From Vandiemenella viatica (lineage: Eukaryota > Arthropoda > Insecta > Orthoptera > Morabidae), in contig JARYHS010008074.1 of NCBI GenBank assembly GCA_031002005.1, positions 344,620,932-344,684,931 of the forward strand: a stretch of DNA of 64,000 bases, read 5' to 3'. Of this stretch, positions 1-9,329 are shown one piece after another; position 1 is the first letter of the stretch, and every line of letters begins with the position of its first letter. Below the pieces are notes generated by a model, which saw nothing but the letters and a program-made list of their open reading frames with translations, was not told the DNA's origin and searched no databases. A program made the translations under genes and the position numbers.

Positions 1-530
1 ACTAGACTATCAAAAATTACTTGTATTTTTCCTTTACACGTTATCAGTTTAGCTTGCCCTAGTATTCATTAGGATTGCATTTACTACTATTGAGGACATT
101 TGCAGATACTGACATTTTTGTAACCTTTTCCTCCTTTTATGTCCACTGTTTACACTTGGGTTGTATGCTAGATGCTATGTTTTGGAAGATACCAGGCATA
201 GAGCATCACGATTACAAACATATAGATCCACACAATATTTTTTTTTTCTGAATAATGTCACTAATTCTGTACTAGAGTTATGGCTTTCTTTGATGGGGGA
301 AATAAATATATTTGTATCTCATGTAATGGAAATTTCAGCTTAAATATCATTTTACATTACAATAAAATGAGGCACAACAGGCACATTTCTCTATATAAAA
401 CGGAAGTTAGTGAATGGTTTAAAAAATATTGGTTTAAGCATTTCAGTTTATTATATTATATCGAACAGTTTATGAACTTATTGTATATATTGGAGACTGC
501 GGTAAGTGACAGTGGTGTGTGTGTGTTCAG
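1..530 (+). other. Intron of the BMP-like gene (3' part)
   Basis: This AT-rich stretch holds no recognisable coding sequence. It is read as the 3' end of the intron before the first visible exon of the TGF-beta ligand gene; exons for the signal peptide and prodomain must lie upstream of the window. It ends in a T/G-rich tract and TTCAG at 526-530. A perfect donor-like GTAAGT lies at 502-507, only 29 bases from that acceptor, and is probably unused because the resulting intron would be too short. Confidence 0.55.
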
Positions 531-728
531 GAAGCCGCGCCCCGCCACCGACGCGTCCGTCGTGGCGCTCCTGAGGAGGACTACGAGGAGTCTACGAACC
601 AGGTGTGGCACGGCGGCGGCGTGAAGGCGAGGGCCAGGCCGAGGGGCAACTGCCGCCGCAAAGCGCTCTACGTCGACTTCCAGGAGATCAACTACGACCA
701 GTGGATCATCGCGCCCAGCGGTTACGAG
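531..728 (+). CDS. BMP10: BMP10-like TGF-beta ligand, penultimate exon (furin site and start of mature domain)
   Basis: This exon encodes 66 codons of a secreted TGF-beta superfamily ligand precursor. It begins after TTCAG in phase 0 and ends at GAG before a GT donor at 729, so both junctions fall between codons. Residues 8-11 of the exon are RVRR, a furin-type site separating prodomain from mature peptide. An acidic then basic linker of about 31 residues follows, then NCRRKALYVDFQEI, the usual start of the cystine-knot domain, and DQWIIAPSGYE. The exon is very GC-rich in AT-rich surroundings, typical of a conserved exon. The family acts extracellularly as a disulphide-linked dimer on type I and type II serine/threonine kinase receptors. 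The BMP9/10 assignment rests mainly on the next exon; another BMP class is possible. Confidence 0.88.
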
Positions 729-1643
729 GTACACTCTTACGATGCAGCAAATCCAGCTACGGCACAGACCCCAGACGTCGTTCGGCGGGAGAAAAGACGT
801 ATTCTTATACAACAGTTATGGACATGTTTACCAATACAGGTCTACCCAATGCCTATATTTGAGGAAAAGGGGGCTGGAAACTATTACTCCAAATTGTGGC
901 AGAGATCATGGGTTTAGTGAAGGATAGTAATCGGCTTTCACCTTTTGCGATCTCGTTGTTTCGCTTATATCAAATACGCTGCATTCCTCTTAATCTCTGT
1001 TCGCTTATGTAACTATTACGAGGTGTCTTTCAGGCCAGTCTCATTTCGTACAATTTATCATCATCATCATCATCATCATCATCAGTTTTCTGCCCTCGGG
1101 TAGGTTTTCACTTCGCTGCTCTCCATGCTCTTCTATCTTCAGCCTTTTTCTTTAGAAACGTATACAGTAGTTGCCGTCATCCTTGATGTTGTCTATAATT
1201 TTGTACCTCCTTCTTCCTCTTATTCTCCTCCCACAGACTAGACCTTCCGAGGCGTCTTTTATCAGGCACACCCCTCTCAACAAGTATCCCATCCAGTTTT
1301 TCTTTCTCTCTTTTATTACTTGGAGTATTTTTCTGCTTTCACTGACAATTCAAGTGTGTTAAAAGTCTGGCCTTGTGACGCGGTGACCAATTCATCAGCA
1401 TATGAAAACCATTGATTCGTACTATCTAAGGGGGTCAAACATGCAGAATGAAGAGATGGCAGTTTATAAATTGCTTGAAACAGAGGACTTAGTAACTTTT
1501 GAAGCAGGCGCTTTTGTCACACCGTCTAAGTCTTTTATTACAGCAGATCAACAAGAACCTGGCCTTCGATTATTTTGTCTCGCTTGATCTTGCGATATAT
1601 CATTGAGTATTAATAAGATAATCGTTGTTACTTGATGTGGCAG
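729..1643 (+). other. Intron between the two visible BMP-like exons (915 bp)
   Basis: This is a phase-0 intron with donor GTACAC at 729 and acceptor TGGCAG ending at 1643. The donor is a weak match to GTAAGT. Retention would add 62 unrelated in-frame residues and stop at about 917, losing six of the seven knot cysteines. A TCA microsatellite lies inside. Confidence 0.75.
1058..1084 (+). repeat. (TCA)n microsatellite
   Basis: About nine uninterrupted TCA units lie within the intron of the BMP-like gene. Confidence 0.9.
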
Positions 1644-1877
1644 GCGTACCAGTGCGCCGGGCGCTGCCTGTGGCCGCTGCCGTCGCACCTGTCGCCGACG
1701 ATGCACGCCATCGTGCAGTCGCTGCTGCACAGCACGTCCTCCGCCAGGGTGGCGCGCGCGTGCTGCGTGCCCACCAGGCTCGACCCCATCTCCGTCATCT
1801 ACGTCAACATGGAGGGCGTCGTCACCTACAGCTACACCTACAGCGACATGGTGGTGGCCGAGTGCGGCTGTAGGTGA
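1644..1877 (+). CDS. BMP10: BMP10-like TGF-beta ligand, last exon (cystine-knot domain and stop)
   Basis: This exon has 77 codons plus TGA and completes the mature ligand, about 132 residues from the furin site. It starts in phase 0 with AYQCAGRC, continues through HLSPTMHAIVQSLLH, the RACCVPTRLDPIS segment and VVTYSYTYSDMVV, and ends AECGCR. With the cysteine of the previous exon this gives all seven conserved cysteines, including the one that normally forms the interchain bond. The GYEAYxC entry, CCVPTxLxPIS, the VVTYxxxY block and ECGCR together look most like vertebrate BMP9/BMP10 rather than BMP2/4, BMP5-8 or nodal. Invertebrate BMP10 genes are known in some insects and absent from Drosophila (family knowledge). 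There is no frameshift or missing cysteine, so the gene looks functional. Confidence 0.9.
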   Translation, partial: AYQCAGRCLWPLPSHLSPTMHAIVQSLLHSTSSARVARACCVPTRLDPISVIYVNMEGVVTYSYTYSDMVVAECGCR

Positions 1878-1939
1878 AACACTCCAACCTCATAACAAAT
1901 TATTCTCACACACTATGAACCAAGTCTTTATTTTATTGA

Positions 1940-1945
1940 AATAAA
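1940..1945 (+). other. Poly(A) signal AATAAA of the BMP-like gene
   Basis: An AATAAA hexamer lies 63 bases after the stop codon in AT-rich sequence. It would give a very short 3' untranslated region, and later AATAAA hexamers downstream could also be used. Confidence 0.5.
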
Positions 1946-3055
1946 AAATAGCTGTTCATGTGTTAAAAATGAATCGCTTGATGCCCTTTGATCTACAATG
2001 CGTCAACATAGATAGAGCGAACGTTTAATTGCTTCAATAAAATACTGCAGTAAACAGACAGAATCTTTTCTTCCTTTCTACCAAACCAGGAAAGATCTTC
2101 GATAACTGCATTTAAATTCTTCGGAATGAACGAGTCTCCTTCCGATTTACGAATTCTGAAAGAGGAATATGTGGGAATGCAGTTCGTGCACATAATTTCT
2201 CATTTAAAAATTTCTATGGAAATATAATTCATAAAAACATATAAAATCGTTTATTTACGTATTTCTTTTAGAAATTTACTTTAGCTCGGAATAAAATGTA
2301 TTAAGACATATTAAGTTACTTAACAGTAAAATAAAAGAACATGATACTACTGAAACCTTACCCTTCCCCCCCCCCCTCCTCCATCCCAAAAAATATAGTT
2401 ACATTTCAATTAGATAGGAAACGTTTAATATGGATGTTCTGTATTTAAACGCCACCGTTTCTATCGGCACGTGAAGTGATTCACATCACTTTGCCACTTT
2501 TCATCCTTATCAAACAACGAAAACCTCAGGTGTTCATTGTTATTAGATTGCATCACGTGTGTTAAATTAATCAGTCTGGTTTCTTACTGATCAGTCATCA
2601 AAATCTTCAACGCTTCTATAGCACATCCTTACCAACAGCAAAAAAATTAAAAATTTAAAAATAACTGAGCAGGTGATGATTGAAGAACACATTGTATTCA
2701 ATGCTTAGAATGTTTTAATTCAGAACAAAATTGGTGGTAAAAATTGGTTTTCAATTACTGTGGGTATTTCTAACACAAATCCAGTAGAAACTCGATTAAA
2801 TGATTTTTACAAGAACCTGTGCTTTTTCTGACACTGGCTTAAATTTTTATAGCTTATAATAAAATAAATTATTTACCCAGGTATTTGATAAAATATACAT
2901 AATAATAAAATTGGAAGACATACTGGATGGTAAAACTATGTTTCCAAAAAATAGAATACAAGACAAGATACTCTGACGTTACCATTAATATCAGAATTAA
3001 TCAAGGAAAACAATGAATCATTCAAAATGTTTGCCAATGTTAAATGGATACTTTA
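1946..3055. other. AT-rich intergenic DNA
   Basis: No gene or element was recognised. A C-rich homopolymer tract lies near 2365-2380. The rest is AT-rich with short runs. Confidence 0.5.
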
Positions 3056-3057
3056 TA

Positions 3058-4181
3058 CACTGGCGGAAATTAAAAGTGCAACGCCCAGACGGAGTTATAA
3101 TAAATGAATGAAATTTGGTCTCAAGTATCACAAATGAAGAATATTAAGTGATTAAAAATTGAATGTTTTACATGTAATGGTATGAGATTTACGGTGCTAT
3201 TTATTATGAAAAATTGCTATTTTTTTAGCATTTGAGTGGCGAACAGTGTATGTTAAGATGGCACTTTTTTGTCCACATGTTCTTGTTGACCAAGTATGCA
3301 AACGCAAAGGGTGACGACTCTCTAAGCCCAAATGTCTAACTGTGAGAGAGGTCGGAGAATTAGCATGTTTGAAATGGGCGAATCATATCGTGAAATCTGC
3401 CGAAGGATTGGCCATAGTGTAATCAGTATAAAGACTTGTTACACAGTGGATGAAAGAAGGCTCTAGTATTCCTAGAGCATACAAGGGTCCATACAGAAGG
3501 ATAACAGCACTTGAAGACAGCAAAATTATGTGGGTGGCTGTTGCTGGAAGATGGGTGACTGCAGGCCAGATCCAAGCAGTGGCTACACAGAAAGTAATCT
3601 CCCGGACCAATTGCTTGAATCTATGCAATTTCTTCCATTAACCAGATTCCATTGCCAGCATCGTCTAACCTGGTGTAATGCAACACTAAAATTGACACGT
3701 GAATGGGGTACGTTAGTGTTTAGAGACGAGTCTCGATTCTGTCTGTGGCAAAGTGATAATCGACAACATTTACGCAACCGTAATGAAGAAACTGCTTACC
3801 CTGCTGTGATTTCATAACGTCACACAGGTCCAGCCACTGGTGTCATGGTTTGGTGGCAATCAGTATTGACAGTAGGACTGAGTTGGTTGTTATTTAAAAC
3901 ACAATGACAGCCCACCAATATTTGGACGGGGTTCTGCACTCTATTGTGATACCCTTCATATCCACCATCCAAATAGCATCTTCCAACAGGATAATGACCG
4001 TGCTCATACTGTGGCCATCACAATGCAAGCCTTGCAAGGGGTTACGATCACAATTTGGACCGCACGGTCCCCAGATATGTCCCCAATAGAGTATGTCAGG
4101 GATTCTAGGAATAGACAAATTAGATCACATGGACACTCGGTATAAACTGTGCAACAACTGACTGTAAAACACATGCAGGCG
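3058..4181 (+). mobile_element. Tc1/mariner element, degraded, 3' end missing
   Basis: The left end starts CACTGGCGGAAATTAAAAG after a TA dinucleotide at 3056-3057, as expected for Tc1-family insertion at TA. Transposase-like sequence follows on the + strand. No matching right terminus was found. The element runs into the Transib-like insertion at 4182, and a fold-back repeat begins directly beyond the far target duplication, so the 3' end is deleted or replaced. Confidence 0.7.
3340..4115 (+). pseudogene. Tc1-type transposase pseudogene
   Basis: Fragments of a DDE transposase appear in several + strand frames. An N-terminal helix-turn-helix segment has ERGRRISMFEMG and SYREICRRIGHS. The catalytic core has FRDESRFCLWQSDNRQ near 3718-3765, RHTGPATGVMVW near 3820, a YLDGVL segment near 3925, a degraded version of the QQDN.RPH motif near 3985-4010, and a SPDMSPIEYV-like stretch near 4070-4095. 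Many stops and frameshifts separate these pieces, so no transposase can be made. The layout is that of an ordinary 330-350 residue Tc1 transposase. Confidence 0.75.
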
Positions 4182-4216
4182 CACAGTGGGCCAGAATCCT
4201 GAAAACCTGGCCAAAA
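4182..4216 (+). repeat. Left terminal inverted repeat of the Transib-like element
   Basis: Starts with heptamer CACAGTG at 4182-4188. After 23 further bases comes an A-rich block beginning CAAAAAGG. GGCCAG and CTGGCC inside the repeat can pair as a small hairpin. Confidence 0.75.
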
Positions 4217-4998
4217 AGGAAAAAAAAAGTTTCTGGATGGGAATTTTCGACTATCAGGTTGGCTACAGTAATGTTGGAACTACTGAATATCGATTGTTTG
4301 GACGATCAGTTGTTCATTTCCTCCTTTATATTTCATGTCAAAGTCGGCACTTCATTGCTAGCGGTGCATGCAGCCGACCAGGTTACAAAATAGTCTTGTC
4401 GTTAAAGATAAATATTTATGTTCTGTGTAAGTGAAACGAATATTTTAAATATGGACAGAGTTCCATGCAGTATGCACTAATTAAAATACATTTATGTCAT
4501 TATTAAATCATTAATTACACATATTTTTTATTGAACTTAATACCAGAAAATGCGCGAGAAAATTTTAAAATGTGCTTATAAAAATAGAGATAAGTTACGA
4601 ATTCCACGATATTCCGCTTTCTTTTGCACTGTGTCCGCAAGTATATATTATTACCTTAGTAAATTAATCTCAAATCCACCTACTAGTACCAAATCCGGCT
4701 TTTGAACCACGTTTTAAGCAATGCTTGCAGAATGTTTGGTTATTTTTTTAAAATGAAATTATTAATATTAAGTTAATTTTTCATTAATAATTATGAAAAA
4801 GTACATTTTTTTGAAACACAAACATACTTTGTGGAGTTACTTTTTAACGCTTTCAAACACGTGTTAAGAAATAAGTATTAAATAAATTAATAATAATATG
4901 AACTGTCGGAGGATGCTCAAGATTCATCCAATAAGTTGATAAAGCAATATCGCATAAGTTTTTCTCGAAAGTTTTCCGGACTTAAGAGTATGTAAGAC

Positions 4999-5265
4999 GT
5001 GTTGAGGAGATTATTGCCAACCACAGACTTCAACATTTCTTGTCTGCGCAAATCAGCAAACAAAATGAAGAGTTTGTCGGTAGAAGCCATTGCCCTCTTA
5101 GTTCCTGTGCCGGAAGATTATGAAGATTCCGATGTAGATGATGAGGAAACAGTCTTTGAAGATGATAACGAGTCAGCTGAAGATGCAGAAGAAGAAGATA
5201 TGAAGATAAAAAACAAGAAGAAAACGACAATATTTAAGTATAGTCACAAACAATTTACTAACTGA
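4999..5265 (+). other. Small acidic open reading frame inside the Transib-like element
   Basis: An open frame of 88 codons. Its middle is strongly acidic (EDYEDSDVDDEETVFEDD) and is followed by a lysine-rich cluster. The first listed start is not ATG; the first ATG gives MKSLSVEAIALLVPVPEDY. Acidic N-terminal regions of this kind occur in several transposases, including piggyBac-type proteins, but no catalytic domain follows and I cannot assign a family. It may be a captured exon or a chance frame. Confidence 0.2.
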
Positions 5266-5329
5266 TTAACTAATTGAAATAAAATTCTTTTTTGTAATAT
5301 TTTATACTATCTTCTATCCTCTATTTGGT

Positions 5330-5830
5330 ACTTTTTTCGAGCTTTCCATTTTTTGAGCTTATATTTTTAACCATTAACTACAACAACCTCTAAATATTGA
5401 CTTTTATATAAATAAAAAGAATTTTACCAAATTTTTGTCCTCCATCTTGGATCCACCATTTTGTTTTTTAAAATATTTAAAGTCATAATCTTCATCATCA
5501 ATCTCGATAAATCCCAAAAAATTACTTTTATATGAATCAAAAGACTTTTATCAATATTTGTCCGCCATTTTCTTTTTCACTTTTTGATACCATATTCTTA
5601 ATCACCAACTTCGATAACCTTTACGTACTAACTTTGGTACAAATTGAACAACTCTAGCAACCTAGATAATTCCACAAATTTACTTTTATATGAATAAAAC
5701 GACTTTTAGCAATATATGTCCGCCATATTGGATCCGCCATTTTCTTTTTTCACTTTTTAATATTATATTCTTAATCAGCAACTTCGATAACCTTTACATA
5801 CTAACTTTGGTACAAATTGAACAACTTTTT
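5330..5830. repeat. Degenerate tandem repeat inside the Transib-like element
   Basis: At least three, possibly four, diverged units share the order CTTTTATATGAAT, a TTTGTCCGCCAT-type block, CACTTTTT, then AACTTCGATAACC and TTGGTACAAATTG. The best pair, from about 5550 and about 5708, are some 159 bases apart; earlier units are shorter. The right end of the element lies just after the last unit. Confidence 0.65.
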
Positions 5831-5833
5831 ATA

Positions 5834-5868
5834 TTTTGGCCAGCTTTTTGCGATTCTGGCCCACTGTG
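5834..5868 (-). repeat. Right terminal inverted repeat of the Transib-like element
   Basis: Reverse complement starts CACAGTGGGCCAGAATC. It differs from the left repeat at four of 35 positions and again has an A-rich block 23 bases after the heptamer. Confidence 0.75.
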
Positions 5869-5873
5869 AGGCG

Positions 5874-6231
5874 TTTATTCGTTTAACACACATTTCCACG
5901 CTTGCCTAAGACCATAGCCGCCATTTTTGTGAAGTTTATTTGGCTGTTTGAATAACTCTATAGACTCCGTTACTTTTCTTTGTAAGTAGCCTTCGGTTCT
6001 AGCTAACACACTTGTATTTTCCCAGTTTTTGTGTTCTTCGGGGAATATCAGCTGAAGGAATAAATAAAATACTGTGGGGGGGGAGGGGGAACTAGAGTGT
6101 TAGCTAGAACCAAAGGCTACCTACGAAGAAAAGTAAGGGAGGCTTTAGAGATATTCAAACAGCCAAATAACCTTAGGAAAAATGGCGGCTATGGTCTTAG
6201 CTAAGCATGGATATTTGTGTTAAACAAACAA
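5874..6231. repeat. Fold-back (inverted-repeat) element with arms of about 135 bp
   Basis: Bases 5874-6013 reappear as reverse complement at about 6090-6231 with modest divergence. Shared blocks include TAAGACCATAGCCGCCATTTTT, TTATTTGGCTGTTTGAATA and GCCT(T/C)(C/T)GGTTCTAGCTAACAC read on the left arm. The loop of about 75 bases carries a G-run near 6075-6090. Transcripts from either strand could fold into a long hairpin. The left arm starts directly after the AGGCG target duplication of the Transib-like element. No target duplication of its own was seen. Confidence 0.75.
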
Positions 6232-6254
6232 ATAAATTATACACGTTAAATCCC

Positions 6255-6465
6255 AAATATCATATCTCTGGGTAATCGACGATTGTTCTCAGATTCGATT
6301 TTCTCCACACTATAAATACGAGAACAACCGGTCACAACGCCAGATTCTATCAGACTCAGCAGGAGGCTAATCTCCTGAAGACGATATTAGGCTTGGTCGA
6401 AACGTCTGGAAGAAGGAGGAATATTTGTGACGCAGCGTAAATCTCGTGAATATATTTAAATTTTA
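6255..6465 (+). mobile_element. Possible solo terminal repeat of a Penelope-like element
   Basis: A TATAAATAC box near 6311 is followed by CTGAAGA at 6375-6381 and GAAACGTC at 6399-6406, then GTGACGCAGCG near 6427. The same order (TATA-like box, CTGAAGA, short stem, CGAAAC, GACGC) is seen in the better preserved Penelope-like repeats near 36.5-37.1 kb. No coding sequence adjoins. Call by analogy only. Confidence 0.4.
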
Positions 6466-8280
6466 TGACATTGTTTAGTAAATTCTGTTACGTCATTCGT
6501 CATGTGGTGGAACTTACTAACTGGTTAATTAAATCCTATAGTCAAATAGTATATTATACTAGTCGCCAGACGATTTATCCTTTGACCAGGTGTTTGTCTT
6601 GATTCATAAAATTATCTTAATTTGATAAGTTGCAAATTCACAACAAATAATTACTGGAAGAGTACATACAACTTTCCCCTCGACGAACCTTACGTTGACA
6701 TCGGACTCGTCTTCAAAGATAGATCACCAGTAAAAAAATTTACGCGAACCACGGGAAAACATGACTTGATTAATGAGTAATTAGATTTTAAAATGAGGAC
6801 TTCTAGCTAGTGCGAGTTATTGCATGCTGAAAATATTCCTGGCAAAATAACTTCTAGCCACCGCGAACGGGTAGACTTTCACAACGGAAATAACCGGAAC
6901 ACAATCCCACCAATGGCGCTGCCGTATTACGCCGAAACATCGAGTATCTCGGCAATGGCTTAAAGCCAAGCCATACAATACAACAATGTTAATTTACGTA
7001 ATGATTAAAACAATACTGAAATGATTTTAAATGTTAACAGGATTCGAAACCAATGAGAAGAAATCTGAATGTAATAAACAAATTTAATGAAATATACAGC
7101 TTCTACTAATTGAAAATATAGCTAAATATGTTATTTATTTTCTGACGTCTTATCATTGTGTTCAAATTATTTGAATGTTGTTAAAGATAGGCTAGAAGGT
7201 AACTGTATCGTTTCAGGGTGCGAACCATCACCCAAAACCCATTTCCTCTGTAGAGGAAGAAGTCGGGGAAGAGTGTTAAAAATTTTAAAGTTACAGTAAA
7301 AATAACTTAATTCTTCCCTTTACATTATTTAAGAAGATTATGAAACTGGAAACATAAATTGCGAATCTTAAAATCTAATAAATAACCTGAGGATAATGTA
7401 AATGGGATTTCTCGACGCAGATTATTTTTCTGTAAAGACGGAATCAAATGATATTTTCTTTCACCAAAAAAAGAGTGAGGGCACAGTTTCACAAACATTA
7501 CACCAAACACCTAAACGAATAATATAAATCCTGTTTATCTTCTAGCAGTCCTACGAGTAATGTCGATAATCGACGCTCTAGATCTGTGCGGTGTGTTGAG
7601 TTCTGCCAACCTCACATTTTCGGAGCTTATGTAAAAAATTTGAATTCTGATGCACTTGATCATTCAAGGATTCTCATGATCAATACTGTACAGTATTGTG
7701 GAAAAATAAAGCAAACAATCATGCAGCTTCATACTGGTGTCCGGCTGCTGCCTTAGTGTGACTGCGGTTTCGTTTAGACAAAGTGAAAGACGGTAGATGC
7801 CAAATAAAATAATGAGAACTGACCGACGACGTTAGTAAAAACTTCATTTTGCGGAATGCTAGAGCTTGGCACACGATTCTGTTTTCCCAGAATTCTGACA
7901 GATTACTTCAAATTATAGCTCTTACACTACCCCAGGAGATGAGGAACGTTAGACCCGTAGATAATTCAGTCTGCGCGGCTTTTAGACTGACCGCAGGAAA
8001 TTGCTTATTACTTCTAAATGTCCATTAACCTTATGCAAAAACCATAAGAGAAACTTTCCACGTGGGATATTATATGCAAAAAAATTTTTTTTATTGCATT
8101 GACGACTTCATATACCATTTAAATTTTCTCGGCATGAAATAATAAATTTTCACTGTCTGAATTTCTTTGGTGACCTCAGTTAAATATTCACTCATTAGTC
8201 TAGTTTCCGGAAAGTTTCAGCAACTTGGTGCTTAGAAAATATTCCACATATGGATCGGTCTTTTACAACCAGATATCTCA
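6466..8280. other. AT-rich intergenic DNA
   Basis: No gene recognised. A CGCCGAAACATCGAG motif near 6930-6945 recalls the Penelope-type GCCGAAAC block but has no other support. Confidence 0.45.
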
Positions 8281-8976
8281 TAAAATAATTGTTTAAGAAA
8301 AACATAAAAACCGCCTACAAAAAAAAAACACTAAAATTTTTTAAAATAAATATATACCTTGTTTAGAATAAAGTAAATCTAAATGGAAAATATTTTACAT
8401 TACTGTTATTAAAACTTTGACATTAATTAGTTATTTTTGGAGTTGGTGCCAGCTTTCACATCGCGAAGATCGAATTACTGAAATTTATTTGGTGTTCGGA
8501 GTGAAACGGGGAATATTTTACAGTATGTAGTGAGGCAGATATTGTTATTGCGGGAGACAGTTTAGGGAAAAAAATATACAATATTTTAATCTGTGGCTTG
8601 GCCTCGTTGGTGGTCCAGGCATATCTCTGGCGCTACAGTGTCATCTGGTAGGCTGCATCATGCAGTAAACGCTTTAGAGTTAGTACAATATTGGCGTATC
8701 ATCTGTATGTTTCAGTTTTGTTGAAACATGTTTCTAACATTAATTGTAGATAAGTAATAACACCAATTTTATGTATTACTGTTATTCATTATTGTTTTTA
8801 TCTTTTTGTTTTTCTTGCTTTGGCTGGCACCGACTCCAAAAATAACTAATTAATGTAAAAAATTCAATAACAGCAATGTAAAATATTGTCCATTTAGATT
8901 TACATTATTCTAAGCAAGATATAAAATTATTTCAAATTTTTTGAAGGTGGTTTTTATGTTTTAAACAATTATTTTA
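8281..8976. repeat. Fold-back element with arms of about 155-170 bp
   Basis: Left arm 8281-8453 matches the reverse complement of 8823-8976. Shared blocks include TAAAATAATTGTTTAA, TTAGAATAA(A/T)GTAAATCTAAA and the inner ACATTAATTAGTTATTTTTGG before a GGTGCCAGC end. The 369-bp spacer holds no coding sequence. The arms are AT-rich, and the layout fits a MITE or fold-back transposon. I could not define a target duplication. Confidence 0.75.
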
Positions 8977-9166
8977 TTTTTAAATTTTTAGCAGTTCACA
9001 TTTTTCAAACTTTATACACCCCAACAACTTCCAGAATGAGGTGAATTGGATGCTGTGTTAAGGAATGTCAGATTACATTTTGGTTTAAGCTGCCGCTTGA
9101 TAATTGAAACATGTAACATCTGGGCATTAATACATACCACATACACAAATCTGTCTCTGGAATATA

Positions 9167-9169
<3 letters not shown>

Positions 9170-9211
<42 letters not shown>
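9170..9211. repeat. (TA)n microsatellite
   Basis: About 21 TA units. Open frames across it are artefacts of the repeat. Confidence 0.95.
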
Positions 9212-9216
<5 letters not shown>

Positions 9217-9329
9217 CCGGCATCACACAGAAAATACAGATTTTTAATTGGTTTTCATAACGTAAAAGCTTGGGATCCAAGTTGAAATCTGAGGTACAAG
9301 TTGAGACATTAGGACAGATTTATTTTATG

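Larger units (their letters stand above)
4182..5868. mobile_element. Transib-like non-autonomous DNA transposon with CACAGTG ends
   Basis: A 1,687-bp element bounded by terminal inverted repeats, 31 of 35 bases identical. Both begin CACAGTGGGCCAGAATC and share TGGCCAAAA further in. It is flanked by an exact 5-bp direct repeat, AGGCG, at 4177-4181 and 5869-5873. CAC-initiated termini of the CACWRTG type and a GC-rich 5-bp target duplication are hallmarks of the Transib superfamily, the source of the RAG1 recombinase. The heptamer here equals the consensus heptamer of V(D)J recombination signals. No transposase core was recognised inside, so the copy appears non-autonomous. It contains one small acidic reading frame and a tandem repeat. 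It sits within the Tc1 remnant, so it is younger. Superfamily assignment is inference from the ends. Confidence 0.7.

Noticed and set aside
502..530. A 29-base intron before the ligand exon
   Set aside because: GTAAGT and AG are present, but 29 bases is too short for splicing in insects.
9046..9285. Overlapping open frames on both strands
   Set aside because: They run through the TA microsatellite, giving YIYI repeats, and have no protein character.
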